Below are positions 17,821 to 26,081 of a stretch of 45,298 nt of DNA, in pieces. The DNA comes from Rahnella bruchi. Its GTDB lineage: Bacteria > Pseudomonadota > Gammaproteobacteria > Enterobacterales > Enterobacteriaceae. Numbering within the stretch: position 1 is the stretch's first letter; each line of letters opens with the position of its first letter. Made by a program: the position numbers and the translations under genes. The notes under the pieces were generated by a model, which did not search any database, was not told the origin of the DNA, and saw only the letters and a program-made list of their open reading frames with translations. The stretch spans positions 1 through 45,298 of the forward strand of contig NZ_QZWI01000023.1 of NCBI RefSeq assembly GCF_003614975.1. The letters run 5' to 3'.

Positions 17821-20238
17821 ATGAAAAAATTACTCTTAGCGTCGCTGCTGTTCAGCAGCGTTCCAGTTTTCGCTGCGGGCGGGTTTGTCGTCAAAGACAT
17901 TCACGTCGAAGGATTGCAGCGGGTCACTGTCGGTGCGGCGTTGCTGAGCATTCCGGTGCGCGTGGGCGATTCGGTATCGGATGAAGATATCAGCCAGACG
18001 ATCCGTGCCCTGTTCGCCACCGGCAATTTTGAAGATGTGAACGTACTGGAAGATGGCAACACGCTGATTGTGCAGGTGAAAGAACGCCCGACGATTGCGA
18101 GCATCACGTTTTCGGGTAACAAAGCCATCAAAGATGAGATGTTGCAGCAAAACCTGGAAGCCTCTGGTGTCCGCGTGGGAGACGCGCTGGACCGCACCAC
18201 GATTTCCTCGATTGAGAAGGGAGTGGAGGATTTCTATTACAGCGTCGGCAAATACAGCGCCAGCGTAAAAGCCGTGGTCACGCCGCTGCCGCGTAACCGC
18301 GTGGATGTGAAACTGGTCTTTACCGAAGGCATGTCGGCGAAAATTCAGCAAATTAATACCGTGGGTAATAAAGCCTTTGCCACTGACGATTTAATCGCCC
18401 ATTTTCAGCTGCGCGATGAAGTGCCGTGGTGGAATGTGATTGACGATAAGAAATATGAAAAACAAAAACTGTCCGGCGATTTAGAAACGCTGCGCAGTTT
18501 TTATCTCGATCGCGGTTATGCCCGTTTTAATATCGATTCCACGCAGGTCAGTTTAGCGCCAGATAAGAAAGGGATTTATATTACCGTGAATATGAGTGAG
18601 GGTGAGCAATATAAAATTTCCGGCGTGGTGGTCAGCGGCAGCATGGCCGGGCATTCGTCAGAAATCGAAGCGCTGGCCGCCATTCCTGCCGGGGAGTTGT
18701 ACAACGGCGCGAAGATCACCAAAGTTGAAGGTGATATTAAAAATCTGTTGGGGCGCTACGGTTATGCTTATCCGCACGTCACCACACAAAGCGACATCAA
18801 TGACGCGGATAAAAGCGTGAAACTGCGTATCAGCGTGGATACCGGTAACCGGTATTCGGTGCGCCACATCCGCTTCGAAGGTAACGACACGTCGAAAGAT
18901 GAAGTGCTGCGCCGCGAAATGCGTCAGATGGAAGGCGCGTGGCTGGGCAACGATCTGGTGCAGAAAGGTAAAGATCGCCTCAACCGCACCGGCTATTTCG
19001 AAACGATAGATGTGGATACGCAACCGGTGCCGGGCTCAAACGATCAGGTGGATGTGATCTACAAAGTCAAAGAGCGTAACACCGGCACCTTCAACATCGG
19101 CGTGGGATACGGCACCGACAGCGGCATCAGTTATCAACTGGGCGTGACGCAGGATAACTGGCTTGGCAGCGGCAATACGGTCAGTTTCAGCGGTACACGT
19201 AACTCGTACCAGACCTATGTCGAAGTCTCGGCAACCAACCCGTATTACACGGTTGATGGCGTCAGTCTTGGCGGCAAAGTGTTCTATAACCACTACGACG
19301 CGGAAGATGACGATCTGGCGGCATATAACCTGCAAAGTTACGGTGCAGGCATGAATTTGGGTCTGCCGGTCAGCGAAAACAACACGCTGAATCTGGGGCT
19401 GGATTACGTCCACAGCACGCTCACTGACATGGAGCCGCAGGTGGCGGTCTGGCGTTATCTTAATGCCAGCGGCGTCAAGCCGGGGCTGGTGACCACCTCC
19501 ACCAACAGCGATGCCGAACTGCGCACCAACGATTTCTTCGCCAGCGTCGGCTGGGCGTATAACGACCTGAACCGTGGCTTCTTCCCGTCTTCAGGCACCC
19601 GCGCCAGCCTGGCTGCCAAGGTGACCATACCGGGTTCAGACGAAAGTTATTACAAAATCACCTTCGATGCTAACCATTACATTGCGCTGAGTGACACATC
19701 AGACTGGGTGCTGATGGGCCGTGCCAAAGCCGGTTATGCGGCAGGCATCGGCAGCAACGACGTGCCGTTCTACGATAACTTCTATGCGGGCGGTTCCAGC
19801 TCGGTGCGCGGCTTCTCGTCCAACACTATCGGGCCGAAAGCGGCGTATTACAAATGCAGCAGCGCAGACAGTTCGTATTCCACCTGTCCGGTGAGCAAAT
19901 CCACCGATGCGGTGGGCGGTAATGCGATGGCGATCGCCAGTGCGGAATTGTATGTGCCGACACCGTTTATCAGCGAGAAATACACCAGCTCGGTGCGGAC
20001 TTCATTATTTGTTGATTCCGGTACGATGTGGGACACCAGATGGCAAAATACAGCAGCCACTGAAGCTGCTGGTATTCCGGATTACAGTGATCCGATGCAT
20101 ATCCGTGTTTCCAGCGGTATTGCGTTGCAATGGCAATCACCGCTCGGCCCGCTGGTATTCTCTTATGCACAACCGCTGGTAAAATATGAAGGCGACAGTG
20201 CGGAACAATTCCAGTTTAATATCGGGAAGACATGGTAA
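17821..20238 (+). CDS. BamA-family outer-membrane assembly factor (paralogue)
   Basis: An 805-residue protein aligning with E. coli BamA from end to end: signal peptide (1-20, cleavage after VFA), five POTRA domains (about 21-420; [14 protein letters not shown] to KVKERNTG), and a 16-strand barrel with the loop 6 motif VRGF, two loop cysteines (YKCSS and STCPVS) and the terminal [10 protein letters not shown] chromosomal bamA normally lies between rseP and skp in the lipid A gene cluster. Here the gene stands alone between murP and msrB, so this is probably a second copy. It inserts beta-barrel proteins into the outer membrane, perhaps with altered clients or conditions. The barrel looks more diverged than the POTRA part. 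Start: ATG codons at 17815 and 17821 are both possible. Confidence 0.9.
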   Translation: MKKLLLASLLFSSVPVFAAGGFVVKDIHVEGLQRVTVGAALLSIPVRVGDSVSDEDISQTIRALFATGNFEDVNVLEDGNTLIVQVKERPTIASITFSGNKAIKDEMLQQNLEASGVRVGDALDRTTISSIEKGVEDFYYSVGKYSASVKAVVTPLPRNRVDVKLVFTEGMSAKIQQINTVGNKAFATDDLIAHFQLRDEVPWWNVIDDKKYEKQKLSGDLETLRSFYLDRGYARFNIDSTQVSLAPDKKGIYITVNMSEGEQYKISGVVVSGSMAGHSSEIEALAAIPAGELYNGAKITKVEGDIKNLLGRYGYAYPHVTTQSDINDADKSVKLRISVDTGNRYSVRHIRFEGNDTSKDEVLRREMRQMEGAWLGNDLVQKGKDRLNRTGYFETIDVDTQPVPGSNDQVDVIYKVKERNTGTFNIGVGYGTDSGISYQLGVTQDNWLGSGNTVSFSGTRNSYQTYVEVSATNPYYTVDGVSLGGKVFYNHYDAEDDDLAAYNLQSYGAGMNLGLPVSENNTLNLGLDYVHSTLTDMEPQVAVWRYLNASGVKPGLVTTSTNSDAELRTNDFFASVGWAYNDLNRGFFPSSGTRASLAAKVTIPGSDESYYKITFDANHYIALSDTSDWVLMGRAKAGYAAGIGSNDVPFYDNFYAGGSSSVRGFSSNTIGPKAAYYKCSSADSSYSTCPVSKSTDAVGGNAMAIASAELYVPTPFISEKYTSSVRTSLFVDSGTMWDTRWQNTAATEAAGIPDYSDPMHIRVSSGIALQWQSPLGPLVFSYAQPLVKYEGDSAEQFQFNIGKTW

Positions 20239-20320
20239 TAACCATGGCGTCTTACAAACTAATTACTTTTTACAGACGCAATGAAAATAGAAAGAAAATC
20301 AGATCCCTTTATAATGACAG

Positions 20321-20419
20321 CATGATGTTTATTGAGCGACCTTAGGGTTAAACATCATGCCATTATTATATTGTTGGAGTTCTTCCTTTTAAGGGCTGCC
20401 CCTGTGCGGCCCTTTTTTT
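20321..20419 (+). ncRNA. Candidate small RNA with Rho-independent terminator
   Basis: A TATAAT box at 20311-20316 lies just before an 11-bp perfect stem (CATGATGTTTA/TAAACATCATG, 20321-20359). A single-stranded AU/GU-rich stretch follows, and then a strong terminator (GGGCTGC/GCGGCCC plus seven Ts). The layout (promoter, 5' hairpin, open region, terminator with U-tail) is that of an Hfq-type sRNA of about 100 nt. I see no good -35 element. It matches no sRNA I know. The alternative is simply 3' structure of the bamA-like transcript, or a terminator shared with convergent msrB. Confidence 0.4.
20391..20419 (+). terminator. Rho-independent terminator
   Basis: GGGCTGC and GCGGCCC pair around CCCTGT and are followed by TTTTTTT. 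It ends the candidate sRNA or the bamA-like transcript and lies in the 3' region of convergent msrB. Confidence 0.75.
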
Positions 20420-20437
20420 ATTCCGCTTTATACCGGT

Positions 20438-20824
20438 TCACTCCGCTTTATGATAATTCCCTTGCTCGTCGGCACTTTCAAAAACCATTGAAACGGAATT
20501 CACACAGTGACGCAGATTCTTCTCGGTTAGATATTCTCCCTCAAAGACATGCCCCAGATGCGCCTTGCAGTTGGCACAGACGATTTCAGTTCTGCGGCCA
20601 TCGGCGTCAGGCACACGCTCTACCGCGCCAGGGATTTCGTCATCAAAAGCGGGCCAGCCGCAGTGAGATTCGAATTTATGTTCAGAAGAATACAGCGGCG
20701 CAGAACATCTTTTGCAGACATAACGGCCCGGTGAAAAGTGTTCGTTATATTCACCGGTATGAGGGCGCTCGGTCCCTTTATTTTCAATAACAAAACGTTC
20801 GAATTCGTTGAGTTCTTTATTCAT
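20438..20824 (-). CDS. msrB: Peptide-methionine (R)-S-oxide reductase
   Basis: A 128-residue cytosolic repair enzyme that reduces methionine-R-sulfoxide. Zinc ligands are in CKRC (37, 40) and CANC (83, 86), the core motif is HCGWPAF, and the catalytic Cys107 is in LRHCVNS. Family length is normal. The motif variants (LRHCVNSVS for LRYCVNSAS) suggest it may not be the orthologue of E. coli yeaA but a paralogue. It stands alone, between the bamA-like gene and an orphan TRAP binding protein. Confidence 0.9.
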   Translation of the reverse strand: MNKELNEFERFVIENKGTERPHTGEYNEHFSPGRYVCKRCSAPLYSSEHKFESHCGWPAFDDEIPGAVERVPDADGRRTEIVCANCKAHLGHVFEGEYLTEKNLRHCVNSVSMVFESADEQGNYHKAE

Positions 20825-20936
20825 TCTGATGACTCCTCAGATTACAGACATTGCAGGTGCTGACTTACAGTTTACACGAGAAACCGGCCTGCGTGGCATA
20901 CGCCACCGTGCTTAGGCACCTGCTGCTAAGCGCCGG

Positions 20937-21980
20937 TCAGTCAGGTTTCATCGTCTGCGACATTATCGCGCTGACTTTTTCCATCATCGGCCCGGCGTCT
21001 TTATTACCCAGCGCTTCCTGCTGTTTTACCCACAGCGCCTGAGCATCCTGATAACGGGTAACCTGCTGCCAGTGCGCCACTTCACTGTGTCGCAGAACAC
21101 GCACCTTCGCGCCGTCTTTGCGCAGGGCATCCAGCTGCGGGTCAAAGTGGCTGTCCATGACGGAACCGGCGATTTTATTGGCGATATCCGCCGCGCGGGT
21201 AATGGCCGCTTTATCTTCCTCTGCCAGCCCGTTCCAGACTTTCAGGTTCATCACCAGCAGATAAACATGCCCCAGCCACAGCTCTTTCGAGACCAGAACA
21301 TCAGGTGCCATCTTCTGAATTTTCAGGTCATATCCGCTGTCGACGTTGACCATAATGCCGTCCAGCTTACCGGTCTTGAAGGCTTCCACCGTTTGCGGAC
21401 CCCACGGCATTGTGACCGGTATGGCTCCGGCATTGCGCAGAAAATCCTGATGCCAGAAGCTGGCCGAACGCCAGGTTGTTCCTCTAATATCCTCAAGGTT
21501 TTTCAGCGGATGTGTGCTGAAAAAGGCGACCGGATAACCGGTCGCAGAGAAGATATTCACTACGCCGGCTTTTTCTAATTCAGCAGGGAAGGCGGGTATT
21601 TCGGTGAAAACACGGCGAAAGAAAGCGATTTGTTTATCGCCGGAAGGCCCGACCGGAAAGCTTTTAAAAATCTGATGCAGCGGCAGTTCTTTGGCGGCGT
21701 ATTCCGGCACCACAATGCCGATATCTGCCGTTTTTCCCTCGCGCACGGTAAGCAATGCGTCATAACCGGTTGAGAGTTCGCCCCCCCAGTGTTCTTCAAT
21801 TTTCAGGCGTCCCTGAGACTCTTTTTCGATAGCAGGAAAGAACACATCGTGGATAAAGCGGGTACGCATTGTGCCCAGCGGTTCATGATCGGTGTACCGC
21901 AAGGTGGTGGTGGCAGAAGCGGCAGCCGGTAACAGGAGCAGAGTGAGAACCAGCGCCAGAGGTTTTCTGATTATTTCCAT
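20937..21980 (-). CDS. TRAP transporter substrate-binding protein (DctP family)
   Basis: A 347-residue periplasmic binding protein with signal peptide (1-23, cleavage after ASA). It shows the TRAP solute-receptor pattern: LRYTDHEPLG at the N-terminus, ADIGIVVPEY, then DIRGTTWRSA and the conserved PWGPQTVEAFKTGKLDG segment around residues 200-215. DctP proteins deliver organic acids to DctQM membrane subunits. No dctQ or dctM gene is next to it, so it is an orphan here, using subunits from elsewhere or serving as a sensor. Substrate unknown. Confidence 0.85.
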   Translation of the reverse strand: MEIIRKPLALVLTLLLLPAAASATTTLRYTDHEPLGTMRTRFIHDVFFPAIEKESQGRLKIEEHWGGELSTGYDALLTVREGKTADIGIVVPEYAAKELPLHQIFKSFPVGPSGDKQIAFFRRVFTEIPAFPAELEKAGVVNIFSATGYPVAFFSTHPLKNLEDIRGTTWRSASFWHQDFLRNAGAIPVTMPWGPQTVEAFKTGKLDGIMVNVDSGYDLKIQKMAPDVLVSKELWLGHVYLLVMNLKVWNGLAEEDKAAITRAADIANKIAGSVMDSHFDPQLDALRKDGAKVRVLRHSEVAHWQQVTRYQDAQALWVKQQEALGNKDAGPMMEKVSAIMSQTMKPD

Positions 21981-22069
21981 GTAATTTCACATTTCGGTAG
22001 GCAAAGCCTGAGTGTAGCGGATCACCCGATTTGTGAATGTGCGTGAAAACAGGTTCTTAGCGCGAAACC

Positions 22070-22100
22070 AAAAAAGGCGCCATGCGATTGCATGACGCCT
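22070..22100 (-). terminator. Terminator of the TonB-dependent receptor gene
   Basis: AGGCGTCATGC and GCATGGCGCCT (minus strand) form a long stem followed by TTTTT, about 20 bases after the receptor stop. Confidence 0.75.
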
Positions 22101-22121
22101 CGGGTTCTTATCGGTTAGTGG

Positions 22122-24542
22122 TTAGAAATCAACATTCACACCCAGCTGGAAGCTTCGGCCCGGCATGACGGCCAGCGCTTTGTTGTACTCGTCCTGATTA
22201 GTGGTTTCAGTCAATGTACGGCTGCTCAGGTAATCCCAGTATTTGCGGTCGGTGATGTTGTAAACGCCACCGCTGAGTTTGACGTTTTTCGCGACTTTCC
22301 AGTAAGCCGTCGCATCCACCATCCCATAACCTGGAACGTTCATGTATTTTTCAGTGGAATCTGCAAGGGGAGTACCACTGTTGTTGTAACTCTGGCGAGA
22401 GGTTGCTTCAGCTCTTTTACCTTTAACAAAGGTTGCTGTCAGTGCCGCACCGTAGAGAGTTGATGGGGCATCCCATGCAATACCTGCGACAAATTTCATC
22501 GGCGGCACGCTGTCGAGGTCAACATACTTGTCGCCATCATAGCTGGACTTGGATTGCCCCTGGGCATAACCGAATGCGAAGGTCGTGCTCAGGCCATCCA
22601 CGCTGTTAAACCAGGTGCCGTAGTTGACTTTGGTGCTCACGTCACCGCCGTAGATATACGCTTCATCGCGGTTTTCGGCCTGATAAATGGTATAAATATT
22701 GGAAGGCACATTGGTGAACAGCCCTGGGTTTGCTGAACGCGAATAACGCGTATTGGCGATGAAGTTTTTATAAGTATTGTAGAAAACGGATGTCTTGAAG
22801 GTTACCCCTTCCGTGGCTTCACCTTTCATGCCCCATTCGAAGTTGTTACTGGTTTCAGTTTTCAGATCGGTATTACCGATAAGGGCGTACTGAGCGCGTC
22901 CTGCATAGTTAGATCCGAGATTCCATGAGCCGTATAGCTGGCTGGCGTCTGGGAACTGTGCACCGCGCTGATACTGCACATAGGTCATCAGCTTTGGCGT
23001 GATGTCATACGTAAAGGCCAGTGATGGCAGAGCCTGGGTGTCTGAGTTGGCCTTGTTATAGAGTGTTGAAACCTGATCACCGGTTACCACGCCGTTCGCC
23101 AAGCTCGACAAATCTTGTGGTTTGGTATTTTGATAAGCAACGCGAACAGCAGGTATCACAGAGAGGTTGTGGCCATCGAGGTCAAACTTCATGGTGTCTT
23201 GCAGGAAGCCGCCCAGGATATAGGTTCGGCTGTTGGCTTCCGGCTGCATGATGGTAGTGAACGCCCCTTGTTCTGGGTTTTGACGGAATGGACGTTCAGT
23301 GTTGGATACACGACCGTTGATCCCCGCGCTCAGTTCATGACGCCCCAGGGTTTTTAGCCAACTGGTTTCCGCGCCATAGGTATTCACGTCATAGTTGGAA
23401 TAGACGTTCATCATCTGCTTACTGTCGTTCGGCATATAGGTATTGTCGTGCGCCTGCGTGTACTGGTAATAGACCTTGGACACGATGGCATCGACGTAAT
23501 CGTTGAACGGAGTCCATTCGTCTTTCAGGCTTGCACCCCAGCGGCGCGTATTACTTTGCTGCTGTGAAGTCCCCAGGATAGCGCTGCCCGAGCCATTCCA
23601 GGTGTCATAGTGGGTGTGGTTCACTTTTTCGTAGTAATCGAGCGTGCCGGTAACTTTATGTTCGTCATTCGGCTGCCAGATAACAGATGTCATCACGGCA
23701 TCTGAGTGCCAGTTAGCAGGGTAGGCATCATGCGTGCCGCTGTTGTTGCTGGTTTCCTGTCCGTCGCGGCGGCTAATAGCAATCAATCCACGCAGCGTTT
23801 CATCGCCCGCAGCGGCCGTGATACCGTTATGCCATGAGCGGTCTGAGGAATCATAGTCTGACTGGTAACCGAAATAGGTTTCCTTGCCCGGACGCAGATA
23901 ATCGTCGGCTGATTTTGGCAGGAAGGACACTGCACCACCGATAGAGGTGTTGGCACGTTCGGCTGAGGTGGCACCGGATTCGATATCCACCTGGCCGTAA
24001 ATATAAGGGTCGATGTAGTCGCGGCCAATACCAAAGGTATTGAGGCCTGCGCGGCTGACATAGCTGCGACCGGTGGCGCTCGGTTGCGGAATGCCGTCAA
24101 CGTCGATACCGACACGGTTGCTTTCCAGACCCCGGATGTTATAGCCGGTGTAACCGCTGCGGTCGAAACCGCTTTTCCCGTTACCTGACCCCCCGCTGGC
24201 GCCGGTTGCGCTGATCAGTGGCTCATAACGCATGATGGTGCCGAAATCATTACCGCCTTTTTTCTGCATTTCGGCTGCGGTGATGCTAGTTTTCGAGCCC
24301 GGTTTTTTATCCGGCATCGTTTCGGTGACGGTCATCACCTCTTCGTTACTTTGCGCCAAATCTTGCGCCGTACGTACCACTGGCTTCTTCTTGATGGTTT
24401 CAGAGGCTGGCGTTTTATTCGCGGCAAGATCGCTGGTGTCTTTGATAGCTTCCGCTGCATTGACGTTAAAGGTGGTGGTGAGAATCGTTCCCATGAAAAT
24501 GACGTTTTTCACCAAACCCTGCTGTGTAAAGGATTTGAACAT
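22122..24542 (-). CDS. TonB-dependent heme/hemoglobin-type receptor
   Basis: An 806-residue outer-membrane receptor. Signal peptide about 1-29 (cleavage after VNA), then an unusual Lys/Thr-rich spacer, a TonB box (EEVMTVTE, 67-74), a plug domain (SGYTGYNIRGLESNRVGIDVDGIPQ) and a 22-strand barrel ending LGVNVDF. The plug and barrel resemble the hemoglobin/transferrin/lactoferrin receptor family, so heme or hemoprotein is the probable substrate. A divergent Fur-box region lies upstream, shared with yqjH. ChuWXY encoded near the right end could process the imported heme. I could not identify a FRAP/NPNL motif, so a siderophore substrate cannot be excluded. Confidence 0.8.
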   Translation of the reverse strand: MFKSFTQQGLVKNVIFMGTILTTTFNVNAAEAIKDTSDLAANKTPASETIKKKPVVRTAQDLAQSNEEVMTVTETMPDKKPGSKTSITAAEMQKKGGNDFGTIMRYEPLISATGASGGSGNGKSGFDRSGYTGYNIRGLESNRVGIDVDGIPQPSATGRSYVSRAGLNTFGIGRDYIDPYIYGQVDIESGATSAERANTSIGGAVSFLPKSADDYLRPGKETYFGYQSDYDSSDRSWHNGITAAAGDETLRGLIAISRRDGQETSNNSGTHDAYPANWHSDAVMTSVIWQPNDEHKVTGTLDYYEKVNHTHYDTWNGSGSAILGTSQQQSNTRRWGASLKDEWTPFNDYVDAIVSKVYYQYTQAHDNTYMPNDSKQMMNVYSNYDVNTYGAETSWLKTLGRHELSAGINGRVSNTERPFRQNPEQGAFTTIMQPEANSRTYILGGFLQDTMKFDLDGHNLSVIPAVRVAYQNTKPQDLSSLANGVVTGDQVSTLYNKANSDTQALPSLAFTYDITPKLMTYVQYQRGAQFPDASQLYGSWNLGSNYAGRAQYALIGNTDLKTETSNNFEWGMKGEATEGVTFKTSVFYNTYKNFIANTRYSRSANPGLFTNVPSNIYTIYQAENRDEAYIYGGDVSTKVNYGTWFNSVDGLSTTFAFGYAQGQSKSSYDGDKYVDLDSVPPMKFVAGIAWDAPSTLYGAALTATFVKGKRAEATSRQSYNNSGTPLADSTEKYMNVPGYGMVDATAYWKVAKNVKLSGGVYNITDRKYWDYLSSRTLTETTNQDEYNKALAVMPGRSFQLGVNVDF

Positions 24543-24711
24543 TTTTTTAGCCCTGCACTATTTTTTAAAGTTCTGCTCGCATTTACTGCCTTTCGACAAA
24601 TCAGACGCGCTGGTCATCTGCTTTCAATTCTTCCGTAAAAAAGCCCTTGTCCTTATAAAATATGGGTTTATTCAACATCCTTACCCATTTAGGCTTTGTG
24701 AGAATGATAAT

Positions 24712-24730
24712 GATACTGATAACTATTATC
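24712..24730. promoter_or_regulatory. Fur box upstream of receptor gene
   Basis: GATACTGATAACTATTATC matches the 19-base Fur consensus at 16 positions, and overlapping GATAATGAT units precede it. It lies 170 bases before the receptor start. Confidence 0.7.
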
Positions 24731-24866
24731 AATAAATTGATAAACAAAAATGCGCTTCTTAACGAAATCTTTGCAATGCGTTGGTGAAAATGAACTAAAG
24801 GAAGGTGAAAAGGGCAGAGGACAAGGTTTTTCCCCTACGTTTTTCAGGGTTGCGGAAAATATAGCT

Positions 24867-24878
24867 AAGATATATCTT
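24867..24878. promoter_or_regulatory. AAGATATATCTT palindrome before yqjH
   Basis: A perfect 12-base palindrome 29 bases before the yqjH start. YqjI of E. coli represses yqjH through repeats in this interval, and a yqjI-like gene lies 3 kb away, so this is a candidate YqjI operator. A GATATC lies before the yqjI-like gene itself. Confidence 0.4.
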
Positions 24879-24907
24879 TCGACAAGCCTTACTTCAAAAG
24901 AGAAAAC

Positions 24908-25723
24908 ATGATGACCCAACATCGCACTGAAACCCCGGCCCCAAACTTGCCGGTTCGTGTCAAAAACGAACTGGCTTTTCGTCATCTCACGGTCAAAAGC
25001 AGCGAAAACATAGCCGGCTGTTTTCAGCGCATCGTTTTAAACGGCGATGAACTGAAAGGTTTTACCTCGCGTGGCTTTGATGACCACATCAAACTGTTTT
25101 TCCCGGCGAATCCGGGTGATGTGATCACCCCGCCCACCGCGACCGAGGATGGCATTGTGTGGGGCGAAGGGCCGCGTCCGCTGAACCGCGAATATACGCC
25201 GCTGCATTTTGATGTGCAGACCCATGAACTGACGCTGGATTTCTATCTTCACGACGGCGGTGTTGCCAGTGAATGGGCAGCTGGCGCGAAACCGGGCGAC
25301 AAACTCATCATCGGCGGGCCGCGCGGTTCTTTGATTATTCCGACGACTTACAAATGGCAGCTGTATGTGTGTGATGAAACCGGTCTTCCGGCGGTAAAAC
25401 GTCGTCTGTGCGAGCTGAAACAGACCGCTTCTGACGCGAAAGTGACGGTGCTGGTAAAAGTGAAGGATGTCAGCTGTGCCCGCTATCTGTCCGAAGAAAA
25501 TGATTTCGACATCGAGTGGATTGTCAGCGAAGAACAAAACGGGTATCAGAAGGATGACGCGGCGGTGAAAAAGCTGAAAAGCCTGTACCTGCCGGAAAGC
25601 GATTACTACATCTGGGCGACGGGCGAAGGGAAATTCGTTAAAGGCCTGAATGATTACTTCGTCGAAAATCGCGGGTTGGATGCGAATTTAGTTCGTTGTG
25701 TCGCGTACTGGCACAATAAATAA
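24908..25723 (+). CDS. yqjH: Siderophore-interacting protein, NADPH ferric-chelate reductase
   Basis: A 271-residue flavoprotein closely resembling E. coli YqjH, which reduces ferric siderophores in the cytosol using NADPH. The FAD-binding domain shows FTSRGFDDHIKLFFP and the R-x-Y-T motif REYTPLHFD. The C-terminal domain has YVCDETGLPAVKRRL, IWATGEGKFVK and the ending AAYWHxK-like CVAYWHNK. It starts at tandem ATGs without a strong Shine-Dalgarno. In E. coli the gene is divergent from yqjI; here yqjI-like lies beyond an IS scar and a tannase gene. The Fur box and the GATATATC palindrome upstream fit iron and YqjI control. Confidence 0.92.
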   Translation: MMTQHRTETPAPNLPVRVKNELAFRHLTVKSSENIAGCFQRIVLNGDELKGFTSRGFDDHIKLFFPANPGDVITPPTATEDGIVWGEGPRPLNREYTPLHFDVQTHELTLDFYLHDGGVASEWAAGAKPGDKLIIGGPRGSLIIPTTYKWQLYVCDETGLPAVKRRLCELKQTASDAKVTVLVKVKDVSCARYLSEENDFDIEWIVSEEQNGYQKDDAAVKKLKSLYLPESDYYIWATGEGKFVKGLNDYFVENRGLDANLVRCVAYWHNK

Positions 25724-25752
25724 TTCAAATTGCCCGCTATGTTTAACCGCAG

Positions 25753-25860
25753 GAGTTGACATACTCCCCGCCCTAAATGGAGTGACCTCGATTCCGTAAA
25801 CAGTTCCTGTTCTCACGGTGAGGCCTGTTCGAAGGCCTCAGGGGCACTCCACGGGCTAAT
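25753..25860 (-). mobile_element. Orphan IS200/IS605 right end with omega-RNA-like scaffold (copy B)
   Basis: Read leftward this resembles the 3' end of enterobacterial tnpB elements: a GAGGCCT/AGGCCTC hairpin, CACCGTGAGAAC, a GTGGAGTGCC/GTCACTCC pairing, and the end GGGCGGGGAGTATGTCAAC. In active elements this part makes the scaffold of the omega RNA that guides TnpB. No tnpB frame is present on either side, so this is an orphan end. A similar but more decayed copy is at 9032-9100. The whole 25724-26081 gap holds no other gene. Confidence 0.5.
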
Positions 25861-26081
25861 TATCACTGTCCAGGTTTATGGGGGCAGTTCAAAAGGGCGA
25901 AGTTTTACGCGCAACTTGATAAAGCGTTATTGCCTTTTATTTGCTGCGGTATTTAATTAATACTTTGTTGCAACTACCACCGGAATCATTACGCCGGGCA
26001 CGGTAAACGCCATTATTTATTATTTCCGCCATCATTATAATTCTTATGACAAATTCTGAGTTTTTATTCAAAGGAATGGTT

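Noticed and set aside
20332-20790. 152-residue plus-strand frame over msrB
   Set aside because: It is the antisense shadow of msrB and crosses the strong terminator.
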